Shown piece by piece: positions 11,308 through 23,631 of a stretch of 64,000 bases of DNA (the stretch's first letter is position 1; every line of letters begins with the position of its first letter). A program made the position numbers and the translations under genes. This stretch comes from Ulota crispa. Lineage: Eukaryota > Streptophyta > Bryopsida > Orthotrichales > Orthotrichaceae. The stretch covers positions 2,542,001-2,606,000 of the forward strand of contig OY987247.1 in assembly GCA_963920765.1 (NCBI GenBank), in the 5' to 3' direction. A model generated the notes under the pieces. It was not told the origin of the DNA. It was given only the letters and a program-made list of their open reading frames with translations, and did not search any database.

Positions 11308-11402
11308 TTAGTGGGCAAAAGTCTTTGGTCAAGACTTTTTCACTTACATACTTGTGAGTTCATAAGTGAACAAGTCTTGACCGGAGACTTTTGCCCACTA
11401 AT
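11308..11402. mobile_element. 95-bp hairpin MITE, possible hAT type
   Basis: The ends TTAGTGGGCAAAAGTCT and AGACTTTTGCCCACTAAT are inverted copies, with a loop around 11345-11360. TGTATAG occurs directly on both sides (11301-11307 and 11403-11409); with one mismatch it extends to 8 bp, the usual hAT duplication length. Confidence 0.65.
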
Positions 11403-12399
11403 TGTATAGGAATTCAAAGGTTTGAGCATTGAATAAATGGAATTTGATAAAATTTGATAATGTAACATTTTAAAAAATACTAAAAGGGGTCTTACTCCTA
11501 CAAGTCCATTTTTGATTGACCTACATGAATATTTATCAATGCATTTTGGTACAAGACTTGGCCTCTTATTACAAATTTTCATATATAGTTTGCAATGAAG
11601 AAGAAAAAAGCTTTATGATGACAATATACAAAAAATCTCACGTCACGTTGATAGAAAAAAGATTTTTTAGGAAAACAAACCATTCAAGTAGTTTTGCATA
11701 ATTGTAAAAGTGTGCGCGTAGAATTACAAGTAGCAAATTTGAAGTTGCTATATATGTTAAATTCAGAAATGATTGATTTGGGACATATATTGCTGATGAA
11801 TATAAATGCATGAACAATTTCCAATGTAGAAAACTAAATTACTTAAAAGAAATCTTCATTTTCAAAAGCTAATAACAAATAACTACTGAACCAAAATATG
11901 AGCACTTTTAATCCTTGATTTTGAGAATCATTGCTTAAACTAGAAGGGCCTTCACTTTGTTGTAACTATGTAGAAGCATGTGTAATTTTTTTCATACCCA
12001 TATTGCAAAAGCAACAAAAAAGGTAATATAAGTGCTTGCAATTTACATATTGCTAGCACATCCAATGGCAGATACAACTATATTTGCAAAGTCTGGGCAA
12101 GTGCAAGTGGAAAACATTCCTATTGTAATTTGATAAACATCCTTTATGTGATTGAATCTTGTTTCAACTTTCAAATATAACAAAAGCACCTTAACCCTAG
12201 CAAAAGAAATAATCTTACTTCCAAAATCTTACCACATACATTAGCTGCCACTAGTAGAAAACTCCTTCCAAAACAACAGAAAACCAACAGTTTCTTGTTG
12301 ATTTGGGCACTTGCCCATGCTAATTGACTAATTTAACAGAATTCTGTAAAAAACTAAATACGTTCTGTTGATTTGGACACCATTATCTAAATCAACAGA

Positions 12400-13110
12400 A
12401 ATTTTGGAATCTTTTGAAGATCTTTTGGGAATTTTTTGTGAATCTTTAAGAATCTTCAAGAATCTTTTAGGAATCATTGAGAATCTTTTTATGATTTTTA
12501 AGAATATTTAAGAATCTTTTTGAGATTTTAGAATCTTTGAGAATCTTTTAAGAATCTTCATGAATCTTTGGAAATCTTTCAGAATCTTTTCAAGTTTTTT
12601 TGGAATCTTAGAGAATGTTTGAGAACAATTGAGAATGTTTGAGAATGTTTGAGAATCTTTGAGAATCTTTGAAAATCTTTTTGGAATCTTTGAGAATCTT
12701 TTGGAATCTTTTCAAGTTTTTTTGGAATCTTTGAGAATGTTTGAGAACAATTAAGAATCTTTGAGAATCTTTGAGAATCTTTTTGGAATCTTTGAGAATC
12801 TTTTGGAATCTTTGGGAATCTTTTCAAGTATTTTGGAATCTTTGAGAATGTTTGAGAACAATTGAGAATCTTTGAGAATCTTTGAGAATCTTTTAGGAAT
12901 CTTTGAGAATCATTTGGAATCTTTGGGAATCTTTTCAAGTATTTTGGAATCTTTGAGAATGTTTGAGAACAATTGAGAATCTTTGAGAATCTTTGGGAAT
13001 CTTTTGAGAATCTTTTTTGAAATTCAAAAAATCTTTGAAAATCTCTAAGAATTTTCAAGAACCTTTTTGGAATCTTTGAGAATCTTTTTAAAATCTTTAT
13101 GGAATTTGTT
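12400..13110. repeat. GAATCTTT-based minisatellite inside the CACTA element
   Basis: Dense repeats of a unit of about 10-11 bp like GAGAATCTTT/GGAATCTTTT. A higher-order period is marked by the word TTTTCAAGT at about 12591, 12713, 12825 and 12936 (spacings near 122, 112 and 111 bp), each followed by the GAGAATGTTTGAGAACAATT segment. Confidence 0.85.
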
Positions 13111-13949
13111 AAAGTATTTCAAAATACTTATAGAAATAGAATCTCTTAGACTGAATTAGAGTCCTTTAGGAATCTTTTTGTAAATCATCAAAATACTTTC
13201 AAAAAAACTATCACAATAGTTTAGGTTTGTTTTTGAAATCTTTCTAAAACCTTTTTGGACCTCATTAAAATGTTTTGAAGTTTTAAAATAAAAGAAGTTT
13301 TCCAAAAAAAAGAATCTTTTAGAAGTTTGAGTGTACATTGACTGGTTTTATTTTCTTTACTTTTCACAATTTGGTAAGATTTGAAATTAGCAACCTTTAA
13401 AGTCAAGTAAACACATGACCATAATAACAAAAAACTCAACAGTTTTTTGTTGATCTAGATACTTTTGGACACAACTTCACTAATTCAACAAAATTTTATA
13501 TAAAAAGTACAACATTTTGTTGTTTTAAATACCAAAATTTCTTTACAAACAAATATAAATGATGCTCCTCAATTCTTTGAAGAAATCATAAATGTCCCTT
13601 AAGGATTAAAAGTACCAAAAATATCTTTGTGTTACATGATAACCAAGTGTATAGTTTAATGTAAATTCTTACAAGAAACCAAAGGTGATTTTTACATTTC
13701 AAATAACACAAGGATATGTTTAACATTTCAAATTAGAAGAGCTTTTTTATTAATTTTCCAAAATAATAGGAGTATAATTGATATTCCTACAAAAAATAAG
13801 GACTATTTTTTATGTTTCATATATTTTCGGCGTAAACTTGATATTTTGAAAGACTTAAAGGGTTTATTTAGTAATTCTTCCTTCTATTACTAACCAAATG
13901 AATTAAAAAAAAACAATCTTATAAAATATTTTTATAAGCTTTAAAAGAT

Positions 13950-14342
13950 GGGAATTGATATGTGTACCACACTCTTCCAATTAATATACCACACCATGAG
14001 TTAAATTTTAAATTTCTACCATCAAAAAGCTGAATTTGAAAATTTTGAATTCAGATTTGGACTTAGAGACCATGGTATTGTCTAGAACCACAAAAAAAGT
14101 TGCAATTCAACAACACCCAATGAAAAAATTTAGTTAGGGAGAAAATTGTTAATTTTACTTTTGTTTATAAAAAAAGATAAGCTTTTTCATTGGATGTTGT
14201 TGAATTGCAACTTTTTTTATGGTCCTAGACAATACCATGGTCTCTAAGTCCAAAAACTCAAATTTTTGATGGTAGAAATCTAAAATTTACTGCAAGGGTG
14301 TAGTACAGTAGTTCAAAGGGTGTGGTTCACATATTAATGCCC
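13950..14342. mobile_element. Foldback MITE, GGGAATTGATATG family, copy A (nested in CACTA)
   Basis: The left end GGGAATTGATATGTGTACC and the right end (reverse complement GGGCATTAATATGTG) are inverted. The flanks TTAAAAGAT and TTAAAAACT are a 9-bp duplication with two differences. The arms fold around a centre near 14150 and contain the family word TTGCAATTCAACAACA and its complement. Confidence 0.8.
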
Positions 14343-14854
14343 TTAAAAACTATCCAAAACTATGCAAAAGTCAATAGAATTTTGATTTTATAATTGCAAG
14401 GATTTAATTTTGTAACTTTTCCCGACTTCATGTTGTTTGAAGCTATCAAACTATGAACACTATTTTTAACAAAATAAGGTTCTTTTTACAAAAAAACTAT
14501 CACTAAATAATATTTATTAATGAATCCAACCTTTGCTTGCAACAATCCTTATGAGATTTGTGAATTCCAAAAAAAATTATAAACAAAATCAAAAGGATGG
14601 AAATAAACAATTTATTTAAAATTTCTAAACACCTTCTCTGATTTTAGCTCATAACTTTTGATAAAAAGATTGAAATCCAAAAAAAATTGTTGGAGGTGAA
14701 AGTAAAGCACATCTACTAACTTTTCTTAGTTCTAAGTTTTTTGAAAAAATGTCTTTTAATGGGCGGAAATAGCCTCCAAAGTCTACTGGATTACTAAAGA
14801 CATGAACATTTAATGTACAAATAGAATCAAGATACTTATGTGTGCATGTGCATT

Positions 14855-14930
14855 TGCACATTCTCTAGTGGTTTTGAGAATGTGTTAAGGTTGTGGAGTG
14901 TGAGAAGAGAGGTGGAAGGTTCAAACCCCG
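14855..14930 (+). repeat. Possible tRNA-derived SINE head
   Basis: CTCTAGTGGTTTTGAGAA resembles an A box and GGTTCAAACCCC a B box, about 45 bp apart, as in tRNA-derived SINEs. The sequence does not fold as a tRNA and no SINE tail was verified. Confidence 0.3.
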
Positions 14931-15241
14931 CTATCGGTAGCTGCCCGGGAGTTCGGGCAGCTGCCCAAAAGTTTGGGCAGCTGCCTATTCCCCTAAAAAG
15001 TTCACATTTTTGTAAAATAATAACAAATTCTATGAAAAAAAAATTTAAAAATGAAAAGAAATAGAATTGAACAACATAAAATACGTAATAGAAATCAACA
15101 ACAAATTAACAAAAAACTGTAAATAATCAACAGAAAATCAACAGAAAAGTACCCAAATCAACTTGACCAAATTCACAAAAAAAATCAACAGTTTTCGGTT
15201 GAAATTTTGTTGATTTTGTGCTGAATTTTCTACTAGTGTGC

Positions 15242-16602
15242 AATCTATCATTTGTTTTTCTATTCTGATGTAGGTACATTAGCAATATGCAAAATGATAC
15301 AAGTTTTTTTCACGGTTGTATAAGTTTTTCAAATAGATGGTGTTAGTTTATTGTAACTAGTGCATGCAAAATTATTTGATATGCTAAATAAGCTTCAAGG
15401 GAATAACAAAGGCTGTTTTTGCAAACAAAAACCTGCATGTTGAAACAATATAGATCCTCACATGTAAAATTTTACCTCATAAAACATGTCGAGATTTGGA
15501 AACCTCTAGCAAGTCAATAACCCACTTTTGCTTACTACCTTTGACACAATGCCCTATATTATTTGAGCAAAATCAAAAATTTGTTAGAACTTCCTGACAA
15601 CTACCATATTCTTTTTTTCCCCTCAATAGGTTGAAGCAAGAGTTTTTTAGAGCCTTTCTCTACTATGGCAATGTAATTCATATATGAACTACATTGCTAA
15701 GCATACCATTAAACATTAAACTTGTAGCTAATCTTTGCAATGTGCCATTTCAAAGAATCACAAGCCCTTCCATGGACTATATGGATGTAAAAAACAACAT
15801 ATCTCTTTGGAATTGAATTTGCACTTTTTCCAAATTTTGTTGAAGCAATTGTTAACATTGTAAAGTCACAATTGAGTAAAGATAACCTTATTAGGTCAAT
15901 GTGATTCTTCCTTATCACCTATTAGAAAGTCCAATTACTTTTTTGGACTTCCAAAGATTTTTTCTTCTTTCAAATGTGAAATGCAAATTTCATTATCTAT
16001 TGCTCCAAGTAATGTGTTCACGAGCAACAGTTTTCTTGGTCTCTCCAATTTGTGTTGCAACTCTTAACTTAAACTCATCTTTCAACGGGTTAAGATTAGA
16101 GGCATGGCCATTTAAAGGAACTCTAAAATTTGTCATTTGTATCCACGCTCAAATCTTGTTGTTACATGTGACTATAAACAAGTTGTACCTTAAATTTCTT
16201 GACATTTGAGGCCATTTGTTGTGTATGATCTTTGAGAACTTGCATACTGGCATATTTGCCAATTCTTCCTAGTTCAAGTTCTACAAAACAATTCAAAAAA
16301 TAATGAATTACATTATTATCATTTCAATATTGAAGCCATGAAAATTGTGAGTGATTAGTAAAGAATAAAACAAAAAAACTAAGAGCTAATGAGCTTTTGT
16401 GTCAAATACCTAAAAATTTAATAAAGATGCTAAATTGAGCATGAAAAACAATATCCTTGTGATAAGTTGAAAACTTTGTAAGCATGAATATAATTAAATA
16501 AAGGTAACCATACAATTTTTTTTGCATTAAACTCAGCAATCTAAGTAAATTAAAGCAATTTAAAACAACAATTTGCTATAACTACAAATCTATTCTTTGC
16601 AT
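15242..16602. other. Intergenic, no gene recognised
   Basis: AT-rich. Frames at 15709-15918 (-) and 15901-16209 (+) overlap each other and lack any recognisable motif. The phrase density around 15980-16210 is slightly more gene-like, but has no splice-supported continuation. Confidence 0.35.
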
Positions 16603-16606
16603 TTAA

Positions 16607-16847
16607 CCCATGAGCGCCCAAGAGACATTATAATGTCTGTCAACAAGCTGGGTCAACTCAATTTTGACCAATATAATCTCATTGCACGTTTGGTGAAACC
16701 ACTTTCAATCAAGTCCAGCATGATGGAGACACTACCCACTAACAAATCATATAGTCCGATCTTGTAAATCATATTTTTCAATCCACAAGAGCACTTTGAT
16801 TGCACACAAATCAAGCTTTCTCTGTTTCAACTTTGAGCGCTCAAGGG
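16607..16847. mobile_element. TTAA-flanked (piggyBac-type) MITE, 241 bp
   Basis: TTAA at 16603-16606 and 16848-16851. The left end CCCATGAGCGCCCAAGAG pairs with the right end TTTGAGCGCTCAAGGG. The ends match those of 46552-46963 (GAGCGCCCAG), so the two form a subfamily. Confidence 0.75.
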
Positions 16848-17774
16848 TTAACAATTCCACATTAAATGAATTTAGAATTCAAGCTTTAGAAGTCAAAAGT
16901 ACCAAAGAGCCCCTTCAGTCATTAGTTGTGGCCAATTGATGTACTATACCTAAGAGCCTCTTGGTACTCAAATATGAAATTTAAATATATCACTAAGTTT
17001 TGAGATCAGGTGTAATTTTACAAAGTTGCAATATATCAACTGGAGTCAACTTATGATTTTCATCTGACATTTAGTCCTTAGTATATTAAAGTAAATTAGA
17101 ACCTGGAATATGGAGATTGTCATAATTTTCTAAATGAATAGTAGTCCTACTCATCCTAGAATTGTCAAAATAAGCATAGCATATTTTAATGTTACCTAAG
17201 TTCAGGCAAGTAGAGGATATCTTCTAAACTTGGAATAGTTTGCGTATTTTGTGTCAATGTCAAGCAGTTCTAGATCAAGTTGTGTTGTTACTGTCTTAGT
17301 GCAATATCAATCCATGACAAACTTCATGCTAGACTTCATGTGGCTGTGCATGCATGCGTTAATGCATGTTGAGTTGAGTTGAGTTGCGCTTCTGGGTTTT
17401 AATGGGCCCTGAAGTGGGTTGCTTCATTCCAGCAAATCTTGATTCGCAATTGTTATGCCATGGATTAGGTCACAATGTGGTTGCATGTTTTGAACGATGC
17501 TAGATCAAATTGCACCGTCCCTTAAAGACCCCCTTTGGAGCGCCCCGTTACCATAAGTCCAAATTTGTGTGAGGTTTGGCCAAACTTGACCACGTTTAGG
17601 ATCCTCAAGGGTATCTAGTCTTGCGAGCACTCTAAGTTTGCTGCTCAAAAGATGACGGACAGTTTCCATACGTCAAATAAAAGGGGAGTTTTGATGTGCT
17701 GAATAATAGAATTTGTCAGAAATTCTTAAAATGCGATCACTATATATATTTACAAGGGCGGGTCGGCCCACCCC

Positions 17775-18125
17775 AAGACCTCAATTGCTGCTGACTAAGC
17801 TTTTGGATGTGATCCCAGCTATCCTTGTTTTGACAAACATGCAAAAAACTTGGTAAGAATTGCATTGTTTTTTTGAAACCAAGGGTGGCTGGGTCACTTG
17901 GGTGCACCCCTAGGAGCATAGTTGGCAACAACTAGGCTCTTGGAGGTGTGCCCAGCCACCCCTGCTTTGACAAACATGCAAAAATTTTGGTAAGAATTGC
18001 ATTGATTTTTTGAAACCAAAGGTGGCTGGATGCACCTATAGGAGCTTAGTTGGCAACAACTGGGCTCTTGGAGGTGAGCCCAGCCACCCCTATTTTGACA
18101 AACATGCAAAAAATCTAGTAAGAAT
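17775..18125. repeat. Direct repeats with internal inverted GGTGGCTGG motifs
   Basis: A unit of about 150 bp is repeated about 2.5 times. It contains CAGCCACCCCTG, 'TTTGACAAACATGCAAAAA', 'TAAGAATTGCATTG', then GGTGGCTGG and TTGGCAACAACT. Another piece, 18716-18790, lies beyond the MITE at 18139-18700, so the array has been interrupted by that insertion. Confidence 0.7.
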
Positions 18126-18138
18126 GACATTATTTTTT

Positions 18139-18700
18139 GGGAAAATATCAAAAATACCCCTTTATTCTTCCAAAATATCAAAGATACCCTTATATTATTT
18201 GAAATATAAAAAATACCCCTAGCTTAGTATAGGAATATCAATTTTTCCCTAGTTACCTATGAGAATATCATTAATACCCTTGATTTTTTGTGCCTCTTTA
18301 CTACAAGGTTTCAAATATTGAAATGATAAAAAAAATTACTATGCATCATTGCAAGGGCTTTGACCACAATAGACTTACATGAAAACAACATGTATAGTGC
18401 TTGAAGAGCTTGCTTCCAAGATTTGGCTTGCATTCAACTTACATCAAGTTTTTGTACTTTTCATTATCATCCAAGTTTTTACAAAAGTTTGCAAAAAGAG
18501 GCACAAGAGAGTTAGGGATATTTTTTATAATTCTAATAATATAAGGATAGGCTTGATGTTTTGTAACAATTTAGGGTCCCAATGAACTAGGGGTATAATA
18601 AATATTCCTACATAAAACCAAGACTATTTTTGGTATTTCAAATAATTTAGGGGTGTATTTCATATTTTGAAAGAATTGAGGAGTGTTTTTTATATGTTCC
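18139..18700. mobile_element. GGGAAAATATCAAAAA-ended MITE, 562 bp
   Basis: The left end GGGAAAATATCAAAAATACC is inverted relative to the right end GTGTTTTTTATATGTTCC, and pairing continues inward (CAAAATATC with GATATTTTG-like words). A second copy spans 22183-23232. The target duplication lies in a T run and cannot be read. The superfamily is unassigned. Confidence 0.6.
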
Positions 18701-18974
18701 TTTTTTTTTAAGAAATGGAGGTGGCTGGACGCACCCCCAAGAGCTTAGTGAGCAACGACTAGGCTCTTGGGGGTGCGCCCAGCCAGCCCCAGAGTGAAAT
18801 TTGACAGGGCTCAGCAGCAGTACATTGAGGATTTTTGTAAATTATTTGGCAACCATTACCCTTGGTTCCTCACTCAATCCCAACAATTCCCATGAATTGT
18901 CTTGATTCATGAAATCATTAATTGATCCTCTTACTGCTGCTTCAATGCCTTGGTTCTGAAATAATGTTTGTTAA

Positions 18975-19887
18975 CTCCTAAAGGATCACACCTTTTTTTT
19001 TAGAAACCTAGTGATTTTGGGCAAGTACCTGTGATTGGAGCTTTTCATATTTTAGGCTGAAATTTTAAGAGAATGTGGGGATGAGGTTTATCTTTCATAT
19101 GCACTAAGTTTCATGACATTTGGAATTACAGGTAAAAAATCATAGCCTAATATGTTGCTTTTTACGTTCGGCGGGCAGCTTGGGCAAATTTTTAAAAAAA
19201 ACTTTTTTCAAAAACAAAAATATTAGATTGGTTTAGGAGATTTATGTGAATGTAGGAAGCTTTGAATCATTCCGTTTGGATCAACAAGATGAAAGTTACA
19301 AGGATTTTTTGTTTGCAGGCAGTTATGCATTCTCTACTCCAAAATGAACTTTGAAGTCCTTTATTTTACTCAATTTTCAACATTTTGAAAAAAAAACAAA
19401 ACCAGAGAATGAACATTGTTTATGACAACATTATGACCATTGGGATTGGCATTTTTCATTTCCATAATTAAATTCTTAACAATTTAGTGTTTAGAATCAT
19501 TCTCTACTTCTTTTTACTTACTAATTTTTTTCCATATTTAAAACAACTCCAAATGATTTGAAATTTTTTTGACATGTACTTTACTTAGGTGGGATAAGGA
19601 ATTTAGAGAAGCACCACCCACATGGCCTTTTTTGCCTTAGGAATTTCACCGTTTGAAGAGTAGCTGCCCGGTTTTTTACAAGACATTTTTGAATATTCAA
19701 ATCATTCTAACTTCCAATCCACATGGTGAAAAACTCTGAAATTTTTTCCACATCTTCTAAAACTATTCTTCTACAAGATCCAACGGTCACAAACGCATAA
19801 AAAGATTCTTTTTCAAATTTGGTTGATGCTCTAAAAATGGCAGTTTTGAAGAGTTTTTGGTGAAAACTTTGCTTGGTCGTTTAGGGG
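18975..19887. mobile_element. TTAA-flanked (piggyBac-type) element, 0.91-kb class
   Basis: TTAA at 18971-18974 and 19888-19891. The left end is CTCCTAAAGGATCACACC and the right end GCTTGGTCGTTTAGGGG. The interior shares phrases with 39473-40400, 40596-41207 and 48570-49518, for example a GGGCAAGTACC-like word near the left end, 'AGAGAATG' blocks, and a GGGCAG-containing segment followed by a run of A. No coding frame. Confidence 0.8.
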
Positions 19888-19891
19888 TTAA

Positions 19892-21060
19892 TATTGAGAA
19901 ATTTCATGAACTCGGGATTGTAGAACTCAACTAATTGCATATTAAGTTTATATCAACGATTTCTCTCAATAATTCTAAAAGCTAATTGCATCATGTACTT
20001 GTTCTTCTTATTTTATGCTTTCATAGTTTACATGGTGGTCGTGTATTTTACTTTATGATTTTCTGAACATGTTGATTAGTTTTACTACTTTCGGAATGAG
20101 TGATTATTGTTGATAACACGTTATTCATTAAATGGGAAAATTTGACGTTTTGGGCCTTTTTGGATTTTTGGTTTTTTAAAAGATCACTCAATGAATACTC
20201 TTTAAAATCCAAAAATTCAAAAATCCCAAATGTCACTTTTACCCAATTTAATGAATAACGTGATTGATTAACTTTCATTTTCATCATATTGGGTCTTTCA
20301 TTTACTATTGATGTGCAAGCTTCTATTCATCATGGTGCAATTGGTGGCACAGGTGAGTCTTCTAGTGAAGTCAACCTCATACAAGAGGCCCAAACCCTTG
20401 CTGATGTTGGGGCCACATAGACCAAAATAGCCGGTGTGAAATGGATGAAGAAGTAACTTGTATTTTTGGAAATTTAGGAGATAATCATTTTTCTAATATT
20501 TCATCCACTATTCTCATAAAGATGACCTCTCCACTATTCTAGGGTAGGAGGTTTGAGATGTCGGTTTGTAAATTTTCAAGAATGTCATTATTGAACAGAC
20601 CAGAAAGTGGACTTAGAAAGTCAAATATTCTGTTTTTCCAAACATTAGTAACTAGCAATCACCTGTTTTTTCCAAAGCGCCCTTTCAAACCGTCGGTTTG
20701 GTTTTGTATGTCCTGGCTGTGAGACCTCTATTGCTTACCCAAGTGGAGCTCCTCAAACTGTAGTGTACTGTACAATAGGGTCATAAATGCTACTTTACTA
20801 TATTTGAATATATGAGTGAAGTACTTGGATAGTGAGTAGTGAGTACATTTACATATTTTATGAGTGCAATGCCTTTTTTATTGTTTTGGATTGTGCATGT
20901 GGCTTAGATCCTTCATACAAGGTAGTGAGTGCCCTTTTCTTGTACTCACGCTAGCCAATTAATTAAGAGCTTGGTTTGTTAAACCTTAGGGGTTTCTTGC
21001 ATGTTTAGTGCTAGTCAAATTTAAACTAGCACAACAACTCATCTTTCAAGCAAAGGTCAG
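19892..21060. other. Intergenic, no gene; inverted repeat near 20125-20265
   Basis: A short foldback is visible: GTTATTCATTAAATGGG near 20120 against CCCAATTTAATGAATAAC near 20242. The stretch 20395-20780 resembles 33300-33540 and 47215-47540 ('AAAATAGCCGGT', 'ATGAAGAAGTAA'), an old dispersed repeat. Confidence 0.45.
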
Positions 21061-21619
21061 TATTTGGATTGTGCAATTGACTTCACTCATTTTTTAGAAA
21101 TTCAACTGCATAGGTTTTTTGAAAGTATTGGAGCTGTTGACTTAGAGATGGATGACTTCATCAATTCAAATGAAATAGCAAAGGCCAAGGCTATTGGAAG
21201 AGGAGCAGCTGTTGATGAAAAGAAAGGTACAAAAGAGACTGCAATTTGGATTCAAAAGGCAACAAAAAAAAGTAAAGAAATTATTGAAGGTGGCAGAGAA
21301 GGAAAAAAAGAAGAAGAAAGGTGGGAGGTTTAGGGCAAAAAGAAAAAAAACCTCACTCCATTAACCCCATACTAGGCTTACTAGTGTCATGTTGTCATCT
21401 TTGGTGGACCAAGCTTCCTACATGCAAAGTGTCTCTCAAAGGAATTTAAAGAAGAATTTTGATTTACCTCAATTGATAGATGACAACATTCTCTAAGGAG
21501 CTATAGTCATATCCATTGGCAATGATGACAATGTTAACACAGAGGAGTGGATTTTCAACTTTTCAATTACTAAGGTAGTTGATGACATAGAAGGAAATGG
21601 CCCAAACTCTTACACATAG
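21061..21619 (+). pseudogene. Decayed two-part ORF of unknown origin
   Basis: A frame from about 21064 to 21333 (starts at TTG; upstream is open back to a possible acceptor AGGTCAG) gives an acidic then lysine-rich product ('EMDDFINSNEIAKAKAIG'). A second frame from the ATG at 21388 reads 'SYMQSVSQRNLKKNFDLPQL', meets one TAA at about 21494, and stays open in the same frame to a TAG at 21619 ('IGNDDNVNTEEWIFNFSITK'). Such near-open frames in otherwise frame-poor DNA suggest former coding sequence, from a host gene fragment or a transposon. I do not recognise the family. The last segment has a loose likeness to a HORMA-type beta strand motif, too weak to call. Confidence 0.3.
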
Positions 21620-22182
21620 GGGATGGAGTTTCATAAGAAGGTATTAGGACTATTCTTCACTTAATATAGGAATATTTATAAGACTCTCTATATATGTCTA
21701 TGTCTGTAAGTTTATTCATTGATTACATTGACTTTGCCCTTACTTTATTCCTATTTTTTTGTTTTGCAATTTTTCAATGACAATGACCAATTATATCACA
21801 AAAATGATAAATTGGTGGGTTAGAGTTGACCTTGCCCTAATAGATTGCCAACAAAATTTGCCTGTGTTTGGCATTTCTTCACCATCATTTGAGATACCTA
21901 ATTGTAATTCTGATGAACTCTCAAATTTCTCTTGCAATCTAACATGTTCATTATTTCAAGTTTGAGCTATTAATTTCATAGTCATAGGTACTTTGTTACA
22001 AAGTTTACTGAAATTAGTTTCCCGCTCATGAGCTCACAAGCTTGCTTACTAGCAATCCTGTGAAATTGCCAAGTTACTCCCTAAGCAAGTACAACAATTG
22101 CCAAATTTTGGATGAAAGCTACTAAAATTAGTCAAGAAATTAGTATATCTTACAGATGAAGGTCCACAAGTTGTTGATTTTG

Positions 22183-22888
22183 GGGAAAATACCAAAAATG
22201 CCTCTTATTTCTTTCAAAATACCAAATAGACTCCTATATTATTTGAAATATCAAATGTACCCCTCGTTTTAAGAATATCAATTATGCCCCTAGTTATTTT
22301 TGAAAACATCTACTATCTTTAAATTTCTTGTACCTCTTTAGTGCAAATTTTTGTAAATATTGAGATGACAATGGAAATCACAAAAACTAGATGCAAGTTG
22401 AATGTAAGTCAAATCTTGGTGGCAAGCTCTTCAAGCTTTATAGAGAGTTTTTGCATTTAAGTTTATTGCGCCAAAGCCATTGCATTAATTGAACAACACA
22501 TTTTCTTTGCCAATGTCTTTAGTGCAAATGTGACTTACAAAAAATTTAGTAAAGGGGCTCAACAAAACTAAGGGTATTAGATGTTTCTCAAAGGTAAGTA
22601 GGGACATAATTGATATTCTTACACAATTTCAAGGTATGTTTGATATTTCAAATAACATAGGGGTACATTTGATATTTCAAATAATGTAGGGGTACAGTTG
22701 CATAACATTTTGTAGCACTACTAGAGGCTGCCCTCCCTCCAACAAAATGGTGTTGAATATTCCTCACCATTCTTTAGCTATAGGGACACTTAGTTGAATT
22801 TGTCAGAGTTAATAAAAGAGAGGCTCAGTTCAGTGCATATACGTTAATGTGGGGGCCTAGACACATCAAAAAAGAAAATAACTATTTT

Positions 22889-22940
<52 letters not shown>

Positions 22941-23080
22941 TATTTCTATAATAGTCTTATTTATGGTCGGTCTTGGAGATGGGGTATACACGGGGATAGG
23001 GGGTGGCCGCGGGAAAAGGAGGTGAACTGCTTAAACTTTCTTGCACAATAGCCTTCCACCGGAACAGCAAGTGCACAAGT

Positions 23081-23122
<42 letters not shown>

Positions 23123-23232
23123 GGTCAAGATGAAGTTCATGGATGACATCTGAAGAGAGGGAAAGGCAACCTCTCTTCACTAAATGTTATTGATATTTTG
23201 AAAGAATTGAGGGGCATTTTTTATATTTTCCC
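22183..23232. mobile_element. GGGAAAATA-ended MITE, second copy, with internal insertion
   Basis: The left end GGGAAAATACCAAAAATGCC is inverted relative to the right end GGGGCATTTTTTATATTTTCCC (cut to its outer bases). Inside, matching stops near 22700 and resumes near 23180; the extra 0.45 kb carries two AT microsatellites with unrelated sequence between them. Confidence 0.6.
22891..22936. repeat. (AT)n microsatellite
   Basis: About 23 AT units. A second run occurs at about 23083-23119. Confidence 0.95.
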
Positions 23233-23235
23233 TTA

Positions 23236-23549
23236 AGGTAGGAGCACCCGTAAGTGTCATTGTCCCCATAACTGTCACCTTTGAAATCTTTGAAAATTTG
23301 TGGAAGTGAATAGATGGAATGACAAGGATGTATAACATGTGAACATGAAATCTTAAAAGTGGTTATGGGTGCAATGGCAGTTTGCTCTTTAGAAATTCAC
23401 AACTTATTCTCACAGTATCCAAATAATACATTTGAAAGTGCAAACTCATTTAATTTTTGTTCCTAATAGGATCCTATCATTTGCTAGTTGTTTATTAATA
23501 GTTGTCATGTTCAAAACCCTTAGTTTGACGTTTATGGGTGCTCCTACCT
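23236..23549. mobile_element. AGGTAGG-family MITE, 314 bp
   Basis: The left end is AGGTAGGAGCACCCGTAAG and the right end TTATGGGTGCTCCTACCT; TA flanks both sides (23234-23235 and 23550-23551). The interior is nearly identical to 30601-30897 ('GACAAGGATGTATAACATG'). It starts 3 bp after the end of the preceding MITE. Confidence 0.85.
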
Positions 23550-23631
23550 TAGTTCTGTCCATTTTTGTCCAAATTCTTACCAGCTTGCATTGTTGCCCAT
23601 TTTTGTCCAAATTCTTACCTACTTGCATTAA

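Larger units (their letters stand above)
12249..15238. mobile_element. Complete non-autonomous CACTA (En/Spm-type) element, 2,990 bp
   Basis: The left terminus CACTAGTAGAAAACTCC and the right terminus GAATTTTCTACTAGTG are inverted, and the 3-bp TSD TGC is perfect (12246-12248 and 15239-15241). Subterminal words AATCAACAGAAA and TTTTGTTGATTT repeat in opposite orientations near the two ends (12270-12400, 13435-13520, 15080-15215), as CACTA transposase-binding regions do. There is no transposase frame. It carries a minisatellite (12400-13110), a nested foldback MITE (13950-14342) and a possible tRNA-like SINE head (about 14855-14930). The 159-codon minus frame at 12579-13058 is only the minisatellite translated. 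Confidence 0.9.

Noticed and set aside
12579-13058. 159-codon minus-strand ORF of repeated Phe/Lys/Ser-rich units
   Set aside because: It is a translation of the GAATCTTT minisatellite inside the CACTA element; the periodic peptide follows from the DNA repeat.
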